Assembly: GCA_030770545.1 (NCBI GenBank)
Contig: CM061097.1
Coordinates: forward strand, 744,501-808,500
Origin: Macropodus opercularis
Lineage: Eukaryota; Chordata; Actinopteri; Anabantiformes; Osphronemidae
Reading direction: 5' to 3'
Length of the DNA stretch: 64,000 nucleotides
The position numbers were made by a program, and so were the translations under genes. Every line of letters starts with the position of its first letter. Position 1 is the first letter of the stretch. The notes under the pieces were generated by a model that saw only the letters and a program-made list of their open reading frames with translations, ran no database searches and was not told the origin of the DNA. Positions 11,939 to 25,200 of the stretch are shown here, one piece after another.

Positions 11939-14900
11939 ATGATGTTAGCCCGGAACTCGGTAAGTGGCGGCGCGCTAGCTTAGCTAGCTTAGCTGTTTCG
12001 GCCCACGCTCGTCTTTATGCTGCTTAGAATACGCGTTAGAGATGTGATGCTAACGGCTCTGGTGCTACTTTAGTCCGCATCGACACTAGCAGCTAATTCC
12101 GCGGTTAAGCTAGGTTGACTTGAAACGGGAGTCTTCCGAATAGTTAACGCTGCAACTTACGCTAAGCAGCAAGTTAGTTCTGTAACAGCTTGGTGGCTCG
12201 TGTATTCAAGTACAGGATCAAAAACTCTACTGATGCTCTAGAACTCCTTCACATTAGTGGACGTGTGTCTAGAAGTATGAAAGAACAGAAAAGTACACTA
12301 CATAAGTAAGCACTAAATATCTGCAAATGCTAATTTACTTGATGACTTTTGTCACTGGTATCACTTGTTTCTCTTCTGAGTTACGTAAGACGAATCCTCA
12401 GACGTCACCTGAACACAGTTGCAGAAGATGTGGTTGTGCCACACTGTAACAACACACCACTATACACAAGCTGCATGCGTAAGAACGACCATGTAAACAG
12501 AAATTTAAAATATTAAAAGTAGCATCAAGGCAGAGAACTGCTGTAGTTAGAACCGGTTATAGTAATACACTGAAAGCTGTATTCTAGTCGTTAGCAAGCA
12601 GGTGGAAGTATGTAGCTTTGAGCAGAAAGAAATAATAACACATTTCCTCAGGGCTTCATCCCCTTAATCAGTGGTTTAGTGAGTTTCCCTAGCTGTGTGT
12701 GTGTGTATGTATATATGAAACCGAGGCATATTAATGTGCTTGTGCTGTTGATGAGCTACGTTTAATAGACAGTCAAACACACACGTCTTCAGGAGCTTCC
12801 GTTTGTTCAGCCACTTTGTTACGGCGACTATCCGACCTTCTTTTAGTCGCCCCTTTTTGAACGGGGAGTCTTGTTCGAACGCGCTTCAATTAATTGTCCA
12901 GGCGTTGATGGTGTTCCATGATATTTTGTTTATTTTATTGTTGTACAAAGTAGATGAAATTAATCATTGATCAAACGAAATAAATGAATAATCAGAAAAG
13001 AAATGTAAAAGATACCATGAGGTTATGGGTCCAATTACTAAGATAGCGCCTGCAACTTAAAGCGGTACAAAACTGTATGACCTCCCGTTACCGGACGGTG
13101 GCCACACCACCTATATATATCGTCCTGGCCTAGAGGTGATAGGCTCACCATGCCACCAGACAGGAAGTGCAAATACACCATTAACCTTAACCTTAAATCA
13201 AACCAATAAATACATCAAAAGAAATAATGGCTCCTACACACTTGTCTGAAAGAAAATTGGTATAAACAGGACAAGCAAAGGTGGATTTACAAAATAAATT
13301 AATTAGAAGTTGTTTTGGCTTAAAATAATTCAATGTAGCGTTGCTTCACATGATTGCACCAAACTGCTCAAGTGATTTAGACCTGCAGCATTTACTTTGC
13401 TGGCGGTTGTGGTTTGACTTTACCCATGCAACTTCACTGTTGGAGAACTGAAAGGTAATGCCACAGTGAAAGTGAACGCGTCAGCCCAGACCTCGACTTC
13501 GTGTCTGGTTAACTGTGGTGAAGCTGCTCATCAGTGGTTCTGACTCTGTCTAAAACTCTCCACTGCCCACTCTAACACCAGACAGTGTCAAACATTTGTT
13601 CAGGATCTTAGTCTGTGTCTGTGTTTTCATCTAAAAAAACAAATTAGGCAAATGTGCATCAAACAAACATTGTCCTCCATTAACTATCTGATCTGAGGCC
13701 TCATGGAACTGAACTCAAACTTAATTATTTTCTACTGGTATAAACTAAATGCTAAATTGGCAAATTAATAAGGTTTTGGCAAGTAATTAATTGGTCACAG
13801 AGATATTTCACTGCACAATAAGAGCCTGTGCTTTGATATTTGAATTGAAATTGAAAATGAAACATTTTCACAAAAATGAATGGAGTATTTTTAAGCTGCC
13901 ATATTGTTACTTCTTTTATCTCTGCATCAGAACTGACTCTGCAGAGGAGGTGGCATCCATATGTAGCCTCCGCACATTATGTAGGAACCAGCAGAACATG
14001 TAAGAGCAGACACATGAATAGTTGATGGTTCCTCTCTCTGCTCACTGCAGCACGGCCGAAGCCGGGCCAGAGTGATTCATGCGGTGGTGGTGATCTTCCT
14101 GGAGTTCTTCGCCTGGGGGCTGCTGACCACACCCATGCTGGCCGTGAGTAAACAGCCACTCAACACGCCGCTTCCAGTAAAATGCAGGATTTAGGAGAAG
14201 CAGAGGTTTTTGTTTGGCCCAGCTGAACAGGTACGAAGGTTTTAATTGGGCGTTTATAGGCTTCTAGTGGATGAACTTGTAGCTGGTCTGAACATAACGT
14301 AAAATCTAGACAAAGCAGAGTCACCTCCTTTCTAAAACAGGAGGATTAAAACAGGACCTAAATTTTTCCTTTAGGTCACGGTTTGTCTCCAGGGTGAATC
14401 AATAAACCTGCTGTAACTGAGCGACGTGGAGTGATGTTCCGTCCTGTTTTCAGCCGCTAATGAACCACAGTCTGTAACATATTAACGAGAACCCCAGTGT
14501 GGAGCCCTCTCTGTTCTGACGAGTGCAGCGCCTTCAGTCTCGGCAGCTTTTCCAGCCATGATCTGAATGTGCGATCATCATCTAAATCAGACTGCTCCTG
14601 CTGGAAAACAGCTTCACTGTAGTTTGTAGGGAAGTTGTTCAAAGTTCATCAGTACTGACCCAGCTCCTCTGGAACAGTAATGAACACTAACATCCACACA
14701 GGCCTGTTAAGTCCCTGTGCACATGAGCGGACTTAATAAAACAATCACGGGGCACTTGTAGATTTAAAAATTATTAGATCAAATGGATTAAAACCCAGTA
14801 AAAAGCATTTCAGGCTCTCCCAAGATTTTTGTAGCTGTTCTTTCAAGTGACTCTCATCATATGATGAACAGAGGCTGCGGTTATGCAGCGTCGTGCCCCC

Positions 14901-17900
14901 TGTTCCAGTGGGTTCGCTGTTTGCTCCAGAGACCTGCTGCTGGGCATGACACTGTGACCCAGGACAGAGCAACTTTTGACAATATTCACAACAGCTTCAT
15001 TTCCATCTGAGTCATGTTGTACGGACATAAGGTGAAACAAGCTCCCTGGTGCAGTAGATTCAGCTTCTACTGAAAGCAGCTCTGGTAGGTCCAGTGTTGT
15101 CTCACAGAACGTGCCAAGACGTCACCTCAGCCCAGGTTCAGGGTAAAGAGGTTATTGTGTCTGGAGTTATAGTACAATGGTAAACTAAACTAACGCTGCA
15201 CTCTTTAACCTGCAGATGTAATTAATAAAGGTGCTGTTGTTTCAGGTTCTGCGTGACACCTTTCCTCAGCACACGTTCTTGATGAACGGCCTGGTTCATG
15301 GAGTAAAGGTAAAACCTCTGTCCCACAAATGGTGCTAACATAATTAATCAGTCAAAAACAGCTAGGATACATAATATTAATATTATTGTTCAAAATGAGC
15401 AGCAGTGTTTACAGTACAGTCACTTCATCCGACATCAGACAGTACATCAGATACTGAGATCCCTCTGCTCAGAGCATTTTCAGTGTAAAAAATAAATTGT
15501 CTTAAAAACTGTCGGAACTCCATGATTTTCTCATTATACCCCGATAATACATTTATTAAATGTGATATTAAAATGTCTTGACTTTAATGTAAACCTGGTT
15601 TGTCCTGCGTCTGTCCTTGTCCAGGGCCTCCTGTCATTTCTGTCTGCCCCTCTGATTGGCGCTCTGTCCGACATCTGGGGCAGGAAGTCCTTCCTCCTCA
15701 TGACGGTCTTCTTCACCTGTGCTCCCATCCCCTTCATGAGGATCAGCCCCTGGTGAGACTATGGCTAACGTACTGTCGATGTAACGCAGCTACAGGAAAC
15801 AGGTCCTTATGCTGAAGTTTAAAGGTCCAGCTACTAAGCTATTATGACGGTTAAATCATTTGTATCAGGATATTTTTTTTGTCTGAATTTGGACTCTCTT
15901 TGATTCATGAGCAGCCTGAGGGAGTCAGCCTGAATCCTGCTGTAACTGGAGTCTCTGTGTTCGGTGTTACTGTTCATTCATCAGACAGTGGCTCAGTCGC
16001 ACTTCTGCTGAAGTCGCATTGTTCTTGGAAATAGTTGAAACCGATCCACTAATGTCAGATCAGGTTACAGCACAAGCTGTGGATTACTGACATGTCTGTG
16101 AGGGCGGTGGCTGGAATCAAAGCACTCGCATCACAGCAGACATGTGGTACATCATCATCATCATGTACATAAAACTGATCCACACACTGGAAAACCTTAA
16201 ATGCAGACCAACTGTATTATAAAAACTCAGCTGTCACATCAAAAACGAAAAGTTTTTGTTCAATGAAGTGACAACTCTGAACGTTGTTCACCAAGTTTGT
16301 GAGACGTAAACATGAAAACATGAAGTTGATGGAAGCTTTGCTGGTTGGTCTTGTTAGCTGCGTTTGGTCCTGGTGGAGTTGGAGCAGTCACATGTTGTTC
16401 ATGTGAGGATCAGCTTTCAAACTCTGAACAGAGAGCTTCTACCCTCAAAGCAGCTAGAGCAGTGAAATCTTTCCCACCCTTATAGTCAGCCCAGATTCCC
16501 ATGGAAGGTCCACGGGCCGGATACTGTATCCAGGCATTTCTACGAAATCTATCAAGAAACACAAGCAAAGCCACAGGGTTGAATGTTTTCTTGTTTCTCC
16601 TCCAAAGTCTCTTGGAAACACATGAGCATTGATATCAGATCACTTTTCTGATGCTTCAGCTTTTGTCATCAGACAGAAGTGTTCTGATAAGTTTACAATC
16701 ATGAACTGGACGCAGTCAGAAACAAACGTTTTGGCTTTTCTAAGGCGGAGACCATTAAAAACCGCATGAGGACTTTACATGCTAAGCTCAACTATAGTTA
16801 ATTAGCTCAGCTGCTGTCGTTGCCACCTTCTCTGCTTCTAAACAGAACAACAAAAGTTGTCTGTAACAGTGACCTGCTGTAAGCAACAACTGTGTGAACT
16901 CAATCAGCAACACTAGTCATCAGACCTTCCACTAGGTTACAATACTACAGAACTTCTCACCATTGGCTAACAGGTGCTACGACACAAAGAACAGGACATA
17001 AATGACACAGCTGATCAAACAGGACGGGAGGATGAGCAGCGAGACCTAAAGTCAAAAGACTGATCAGGTCCAAGGAACCGTCAGACGTTAGTTACGGCCT
17101 CTTTAAAAAAAAACACCTCTGCCTTCAGAGAAACTTCAACTTTAAAGAGACTGAAGCGCAGGATGAGATCAGCTGATATCGGTTCACCAACAACACTGAC
17201 GTGGTTTGTGCTTCATGTTTCACAAACCGTCAGGTCAAAAAATGTCTTCCCAGTTGCACCAGTTCAAACCAGTTTAGGTTCACTGTCAGATCTAACACTA
17301 ATACTCACTGTACAGTTTTTCCAACCACTTCTGTGTCTGTGTGCAGGTGGTATTTTGCCCTGATCTCAGTCTCTGGGATCTTCGCTGTGACCTTCTCGGT
17401 GATCTTCGCCTACGTTGCTGACATTACAGAGGAGCATGAGAGGAGCACAGCCTACGGACTGGTGAGGACAACTACGCTGCAGTAAATAAACGTCAGAGTC
17501 AAAGATGTCATGTCCCTGATGGTGCGAAGCAGCGTCCGAGCTGCGTGAGACCCACCTAAGTCAGGTTGTTATTCAGGCAGCTGCACTTAAAGGTCCAGGG
17601 ACATTTTGACATGTGGCCAGAATCAGAACGACTGTTTACACAGATTAATGTTGACAAAGCTGGAGTGAGAGCTGCTGGTGTTCGTAAGCGTGTTCGTATG
17701 GTGAGGTCCGCCTGCACTCAGCTGTTTCACTGTTTCCTGCCAGTGGAAAAAAGGTCTGTGCTGCATGGGAGGTTTATGTTGAGGTGCAGAGGCCAACGAG
17801 AATCATATCAAGAGAACCTGTCCCAAACTAAATTTGACTTGATGCACTTATTCATTTGATGGACGATGCATTTATTTCGTTCAGTCAATAAGAGTAGTAA

Positions 17901-19578
17901 GTAAAATCAGCTTCACTCTGTGCTCTATCAGGTCTCGGCGACGTTTGCAGCCAGTTTAGTGACGAGTCCGGCAATCGGGGCCTACCTGTCACTCCGTTAC
18001 GGCGACAGCCTGGTGGTTCTGGTTGCCACGGTGATAGCTGTGGCCGACATCGCCTTCGTGTTGTTCGTGGTCCCAGAGTCGCTGCCAGACAAGATGAGGC
18101 TGACGTCCTGGGGCTTCCCCATCTCCTGGGAGCAGGCCGACCCATTCGCTGTGAGTTCAGATTACAACCTCTCCTGGGAACCTGCCTCATCACAACCCTG
18201 CAGCCGGCGCGCCTCATGTCAGGTTGGGTGACAAAGCTGTTTGTTTTGTGTCCAGTCTCTGCGTCGAGTGGGAAAAGACACCACAGTGCTGCTGATCTGT
18301 GTCACAGTGTTCCTGTCCTACCTGCCAGAGGCTGGACAGTACTCCAGCTTCTTCCTCTACCTGAGACAGGTAAAACACAGTCCCTCAGCCCAACCTTGGC
18401 CAAACCTACTTCTAAGGAATCTTCTGTCCAAGACTTTAATTACACGTTTTGTTATGATTAATGTGAGGGTCGCTGGTTGTTTGTGTTGCAGGTGATCGAG
18501 TTTTCTCCTCAAGCCATTGTCGGCTTCATCGCCATGCTGGGAATCTTGTCTATAGTCGCTCAGGTACAGCCGAGCATGGTCACAAGTTTTCTTTTCTGTT
18601 TGAGACTTTGGGACACGTGTTTTCATTTCACATCTGTGTCCCCCACCAGACTCTGTTCCTTAGTGTGTTAATGAGGACCATTGGTAACAAGAACACACTT
18701 CTTCTGGGTCTGGGCTTTCAGCTGTTCCAGCTGGCCTGGTACGGCTTCGGCTCTGAGCCGTGGTGAGTCCACTCTGTCCACGTTGAACACTTAAAAATCA
18801 GTACAGATGTCGTAGGTATTGTCTGACTGGATCGTTGTTTAATAGCTTCTCTCGTGCTTCTCGTGTGTGTCTGGACGTTCTCACAGTTTTATTCATTTTT
18901 TTCAGGATGATGTGGGCAGCAGGAACAGTAGCAGCCATGTCCTCTATTACTTTCCCAGCACTCTCTGCTTTGGTGTCACACAATGCGTTACCTGACCAAC
19001 AAGGTGAGTTCGCCTCAGAGGTCACAGCCTCTTTTTTATTTAACCTAAACGTAGACAATTTGACACCATGAGCTGTCTGTGTGCACAGGTGTGGTTCAGG
19101 GGATGATCACCGGTATCAGAGGTCTGTGTGGCGGCTTGGGTCCAGCTCTTTACGGCTTAATCTTCTTCCTCATTAACATGGAGCTGAACGACATGCAGCC
19201 AGTGGCGGGAAAACCCACCGCTGAGGTAAACATATATAGACACACAGACTCACGAACAGAGCTAAATAATTGGCTCAGGAAGATTCATGCGTCAAGACCT
19301 GGAGTCAAATCAGATCCTGGTGTGATTCTTCTCTTCGTGTGTCTTTGTAGAAGTCAGTCATTCCTGGTCCTCCCTTCTTGTTTGGGGCCTGCATCGTCAT
19401 CTTTGCTCTGCTCGTCGCTGTCTTCATCCCAACCGACCACCAACTGACGGAGATCAAGTCCTGCTCCACCCACAAGTCTAACAGCTGCTCCACTGCTCAC
19501 GTTCAGAGTGTCGGCTCTCTGACCGTTCCGACCGTTGACGGTGAGGACATCAAGCCGCTGCTACAGGACAGCAACTGA
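11939..19578 (+). CDS. mfsd14b: MFSD14B-like (HIATL1) major facilitator transporter
   Basis: This is a twelve-helix membrane transporter of the MFSD14/HIAT group; its substrate is not firmly established. Twelve exons: 11939-11959, 14051-14143, 15246-15308, 15625-15752, 17347-17461, 17932-18150, 18256-18369, 18492-18563, 18650-18762, 18906-19003, 19089-19225, 19351-19578. Phases agree and give 466 residues. Conserved segments are FLEFFAWGLLTTPML (helix 1), HTFLMNGLVHGVKGLLSFLS, the MFS motif A GALSDIWGRK, WWYFALISVSG, YVADITEEHERSTAYG, VSATFAASLVTSPAIGAYLS, VPESLPDKMR, SYLPEAGQYSSFFLYLRQ, LAWYGFGSEPWMMWAAGTVA, GMITGIRGLCGGLGPALYG and IPGPPFLFGAC. The DIKPLLQDSN tail resembles MFSD14B (DIEPLLQDS) more than MFSD14A. 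The N-terminus (MMLARNS) is short; a longer 5' exon cannot be excluded. Expected in intracellular membranes. Confidence 0.93.
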
Positions 19579-21400
19579 CAGCCAGACCGACCAATCACAG
19601 CACAGAGGTCCAACATCCCACCTCCTTCAAAATAAACACCCGTTGGTTTTTTTTTTGGAGACTGTTCATACAAGACTCTCATAACGTTGTGCAGCATCGC
19701 ACTGATGAGTTGAGACTCTTACGACAACGCAGTTCATCGAGGTTTCATAGGTATTCTGCACAAACTCATTTGAGGTTTAAAAGGTGAAGCAAACGCCCGA
19801 ACTACGCCACAGCGTCGTCACTGTTGCAAAGCAACACAAAAACCGGATCAGGTCAAACATTTGAGTAGTAAAATATTAAACATAATCTAACCTTTATTTG
19901 ATTAACCTCGATGCCAGTTATACTCTAGCCACCACTTGTAGCACCTCCTGGCCGCTCCAACCAAAGGGCTCACTGCAGCATCAAACAAAGAAACGTCCTG
20001 CGTCCACTCAACGAGCTGCTCAAACATTCTACTCCGTACAGAACCAGGAGCTGAATACACCAAACCTCATAGGACGGTGACGCATCACCTGTAGGAGGCG
20101 CCGTGCTTTTGTGAGCCATTTAAACTGGATGTCAGTTACTGCTCGTCACCCAGGTGACTGTGTCATACTGAGCATGTGCAGACCGACAGGCTGAGGTCAC
20201 CGTTGTACAGAGCTCAGGAGTTCCAGGTTCCACTTCTTGAACTAGTGTGTTTCTGCAGAAGTCCTTCGTTCAGGTCTAAGGTTGAATCTGGCTGTTTGAA
20301 TAATATTTAATCTTTTTAACTTTGAATTATTAAACCCTCGTCTCGGTCAGATGACGGCTCCCTCCAACCCTCCAGCTGAATATTTATGGGTTGAGTGACC
20401 TTCACACATCAGATCAAGTTAAATAGTCTGTTACTTTGTGTTCTCGTCTTTAGTTTGATGTGAAACCACAGAATCAGCAGGTTGTCAGAACAATACTGTG
20501 CCATGTGTCTAGTTTTTCTTTTGACTTTTGCCTTAAATGTTCTCCTGATGTGTTTGGAACCCTGACATTCCAGAACGGCGTCACGTGATCTGCTCACACA
20601 TCGTACAGCCATACGAGCAGAGAGGATCTTTAATTGTTACATTCATGTGGTCTCCGCTACAGAACACGACTGTGTAGCATCATGTTTCTGTCAGTCAGAC
20701 ATTCAGAATGTGCCCTTTTCTCATCCAACACTGCTTATTGTTTCCTCTCAGTCACTGATGTCAAAGACAGATGCACAGTATATTTTTCTACGCAGCAGAC
20801 TTCATGTCCCTGAATGCATCACAGTATCATTGATGTTTGACTTTGTGTCGCTGGTCCTGGTGTTGCTGCGTTCACGTGTCATTGGAAAGTTTGTCATCTG
20901 CCTCTTTAAAACAATATTTATTTTGAAAGCTGGCAGTCCAGATCTGTTTAAATGCTCTGAGGGCAAAACAAAGTAAGGTTACGGCAAACGAGCTGATTTG
21001 ACTCCTGACCAAAATGTATAAAAACCCGAAACTGATCAGAGCTAATGCCGTCAACGTTCCCAGGAGACACGTGGCTGAAGCAGCAACCTGTTGCTGGAGG
21101 AGCTGCAGTAAATGACCCGATGATACTGAAGCCTAAATCAGAACGTAATTCATCTGATGGTCTCCCAGATGTTTAAACCCACGTGCACTTTAATTTCACT
21201 CAACATGTGCCTCATCATTCTTCATATCTGTTTTTATACTGAAAGACGTCAACGTGTTGTGCTTACGCAGTTGCTTATATCTTCAGGACATTATTTTAAA
21301 TATCTGATAATAAAGACAAATGTATGACATTTCAAATATGGCTGTTTTATCAGTTTTTGGGTTGAATTTTGTTCTGAAATAAATAAATGGATGAAAGGAC
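19579..21400 (+). other. mfsd14b 3' UTR and convergent junction with lrrc2
   Basis: No gene is visible. An early poly(A) signal AATAAA lies at 19631-19636. Another AATAAATAAA near 21379 would give a UTR of about 1.8 kb. The next poly(A) signal belongs to the opposite strand (TTTATT at 21528-21533), so the two transcripts may end within about 150 bp of each other. Confidence 0.45.
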
Positions 21401-21527
21401 TCAGATTTACGGCATCAAGTCTCAGCAGTAGCTTCAAGCGCTTGTGTTGAGGACTTTCCTCTAGCTTCAGTAAAGTTCTATGAACCCGAGTCAGACAGCG
21501 TGAAGAAAATAATTTCCACAAATAATT

Positions 21528-22209
21528 TTTATTAAAATAAGAAAACAAGTAAAATGCAACCTTTGTATATGTCAGACAGTGATCTGTGAAAGTGATCTGT
21601 GTGGAAACTGAGGAGCTGAATGTGGAGGCACAAACAGCATTTACACATTTTGAGGTTTAATGTAGCTTCAAACTTATCAGGACATTTACTTTCTAAACTA
21701 AGATAAATAAACCTCAAACCATCAGCTCGTTTACTCCAAACCTGTCAATCAGAGAATCTTTATTTAGACGTTTTCATTTAGAGGAAAAGCTAAAGGTTTG
21801 TCCTGAGTCTGTGTCTAAAGATCAATTTGTGATATTTATGGTGAAGGAGTTGGTGTCTGATTTTGGCTGTTTACATGTTGGAAATCTGATTTTGGAATGA
21901 AAATAGTTTACAAAAAATAATTGAAATAAAAATTTTCAGTAATTTTGCAGACTCCACCTTAAACACTATTAAAGCATTTCTTTAAATATGTGAACCCTGG
22001 AAGCAAATGAGCAGCTGGACGACAGAATAGTCGTAGTCATACGAGAATTAATTTTCATGATTTAAATGGACCACGACTCTGATCCACATTTGCCCTTTGC
22101 TATGCTTTAAATTGATGCAACTCAGATATTCAGTCAGTGTCAACACTGACGTCAAGTGGCTGTTTTCATAATGAGCTGTGAAGCTCTTCAACTCCCTGTA
22201 AACCTGTCG
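21528..22209 (-). other. lrrc2 3' UTR (probable)
   Basis: AT-rich sequence between the lrrc2 stop codon and a minus-strand AATAAA at 21533-21528, with another at about 21761. No coding potential is recognised. Confidence 0.45.
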
Positions 22210-25200
22210 TCACAGCAGGCAGGAGATGGAGACCTTGGTGGTGGCGTAGGGGACGGTGTCTGGACAGACAACAAAAGTTCACTTTAATTCATTTTCCATG
22301 AAAAACATCAATAAGCAGCATTAAGTAGGGATGTTCCCACCTCGGCCCTTCAGCGAGCTGACGTAGGCCTCCAGGAACTCCTTCTCCCTGCTGTCCTTCA
22401 CCTCCGTTGGCCTCCGCTCCTGCCACCTCCTCCTCCTGTTCTTCTCTGTCTTCTTCTCCTCCTCTTTCTTCCTCCCTGTTTGTTTGTCATACAGTCTGAT
22501 AAATCTGAGGAGCAGCAGAGAAGACTCACTCAGGTTCTGCCTCAGAATAATCACATCACGTGAAGCTACAGAGACGAGAGGGAATTTATTTACAGAAGCC
22601 TGAAAAGCTGAAATGTGTCCAGCGATGGAGTCGAGACCGTGACTGAAGACCCGAGAGCTGACAGCTACGCTCGTGTCTGACTTACTTGATGCTGGGGTTG
22701 CTGCACAGTCTGGTCGGGATGCAGGTGAGCTCCTCGCCGCTCACCACCACCATCTTGAGCGTGGAGATGTAGGTGAGGCAGAGAGGAAGGTACGACAGCT
22801 GGTTCTTATGGACGAACAGAGTTTCCAGGTTCTCCAACCTGCACAAACACACAAGACTGACACGCGATGGACTCTGACAGCAGACGTGGCTGTTCTTGAT
22901 TCAAGCAGAGAACTCGTGGGTCACTGACGCAGTAACCGAGCGCCGCGCTGCTGACGTCAGCTGATTTCTTCGCTGTCATTGCTCACCTGTCCATGTCCTG
23001 CGGCAGGTCGCTCAGACTGTTGTTGCTCAGGTCCAACAGTTGCAGGCTCCTCATCCTCAGAGCACAGATGGGAATCGACATGAACCTGTTCTCTGCGATG
23101 TCCAGGTGAACCAGCTGCTTCAGGCTGCTCAGCTACACGCAAGTGACAGAGTCACAGATCAGCAGTCGATCAGAGAAATGAGTAATTGTCAACGTTCCCA
23201 GGAATAAACGGAACCTCTGTCTTCACCTGAACACGTTTAGGTAAATCAGTGACAATCGTCACTAGTTGTGCATCAAACCACGTCTCAAGCAACGAACTGA
23301 TCCACGAAAGTCCGTTCCCTGCTCCTCCTGGTCTCACGTCATCATGAACCGAACATTTCAGTTAATTTATCGCAAAACAAATCTTTTTATGGCTTCGCAT
23401 TGTGGTTGTTCAAACCAACCGAATAATACACCAACAAACATTCACATCTGACCCTTAGGGTTAAGTGTCAGTCTCTTTGTCACCTCAAACGGCAGCTCAC
23501 GCAGGTTGGAGTTGCCAGCGAGCTCCAGTCTCTCCAGGTTCTCACAGTGTCCCAGTTCTGGGGGGACTCTGCACAGACGGTTGTAGCTGACATTCAGCTC
23601 TCTGAGCTGGGTCAGTTTACCTGAGGACACAGGTGGTGATGGACGGGTCATCAAGTTCAGCTGCGTGACAAACGGACTAAACCTTTGTCAGCCTCACCGA
23701 TCTCAGGCGGCAGCTCGGCGATGCTGTTTCTGGGTATGTCCAGCACCGAGAGCTGGCTGAACAGGACCAGGTAGTCAGGCAGCCGGCAGATCCTGGTGCC
23801 CCGGACGTGCCACTCCCTCAGGTAGGTCATCCACTGCAGCTCCTTGGGAAAGTCCTGAAACGCGCCAGTGTGTCATCACAGGTTGTTACGCACAAACGTG
23901 ATAAAAGTGCAGCCTGACGAACCAGCCAGTGTTCTCCATCCAGCTGGAACCGCAGTGTGTTCGGGTCTGGATCCTTCTGATTCTGCTGGACCTTCTCATC
24001 CTGTTGTTCACCGGTGTCTGACAGACACACAAGAGGAAAACACACAAATGAATATGTAACATATTTAAAATGCAGTAATAAAACACAAAAAACTATTACA
24101 GATGCATAACAACCCATTATATACAAATACAGCAAATACAGATTAAAGCTGTGATGTTTACTGTCGACAGCTGTGATGTTTACTGTCGACAGCTGTGATG
24201 TTTACTGTCGACAGCTGTGATGTTTACTGTTGACAGCTGTGATGTTTACCTGTGATGTTTACTGTTGACAGCTGTGATGTTTACTGTTGACAGCTGTGAT
24301 GTTTACCTGTGATGTTTACTGTCGACAGCTGTGATGTTTACTGTCGACAGCTGTGATGTTTACCTGTGATGTTTACTGTCGACAGCTGTGATGTTTACTG
24401 TTGACAGCTGTGATGTTTACCTGTGATGTTTACTGTCGACAGCTGTGATGTTTACTGTCGACAGCTGTGATGTTTACTGTCGACAGCTGTGATGTTTACC
24501 TGTGATGTTTACTGTCGACAGCTGTGATGTTTACTGTCGACAGCTGTGATGTTTACTGTCGACAGCTGTGATGTTTACCTGTGATGTTTACTGTCGACAG
24601 CTGTGATGTTTACTGTCGACAGCTGTGATGTTTACTGTCGACAGCTGTGATGTTTACCTGTGATGTTTACTGTCGACAGCTGTGATGTTTACTGTCGACA
24701 GCTGTGATGTTTACTGTCGACAGCTGTGATGTTTACTGTCGACAGCTGTGATGTTTACTGTCGACAGCTGTGATGTTTACCTGTGATGTTTACTGTCGAC
24801 AGCTGTGATGTTTACTGTCGACAGCTGTGATGTTTACTGTCGACAGCTGTGATGTTTACTGTCGACAGCTGTGATGTTTACCTGTGATGTTTACTGTCGA
24901 CAGCTGTGATGTTTACTGTCGACAGCTGTGATGTTTACCTGTGTGCACCGGTGCAGCTGAGTACGTCTGTGTAGATTTCTGCAGGTAGTGATGCAGCAGG
25001 TTCACTTCCTTGCTGTTCAGCTTCTTGCAGTAGATGCGGTACTGCCACTCCTGGTCGATCCTACGGCCCAACACACGCTGACGTTAATGAATTATCGTGG
25101 TTTTACGGGTGCGGTCAGGTTTCAGCAGACCAGTTGCCCCTTCCCCGTCCAAAGCGTTGACCTTCTGCTCTCTGCAGAACGGATTCACTGAGGTGAGGAC

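Noticed and set aside
24148..24938. Reading the 22-bp array as a CRISPR-like or regulatory operator cluster.
   Set aside because: The units are contiguous with no unique spacers and sit inside an intron, so this is a minisatellite.
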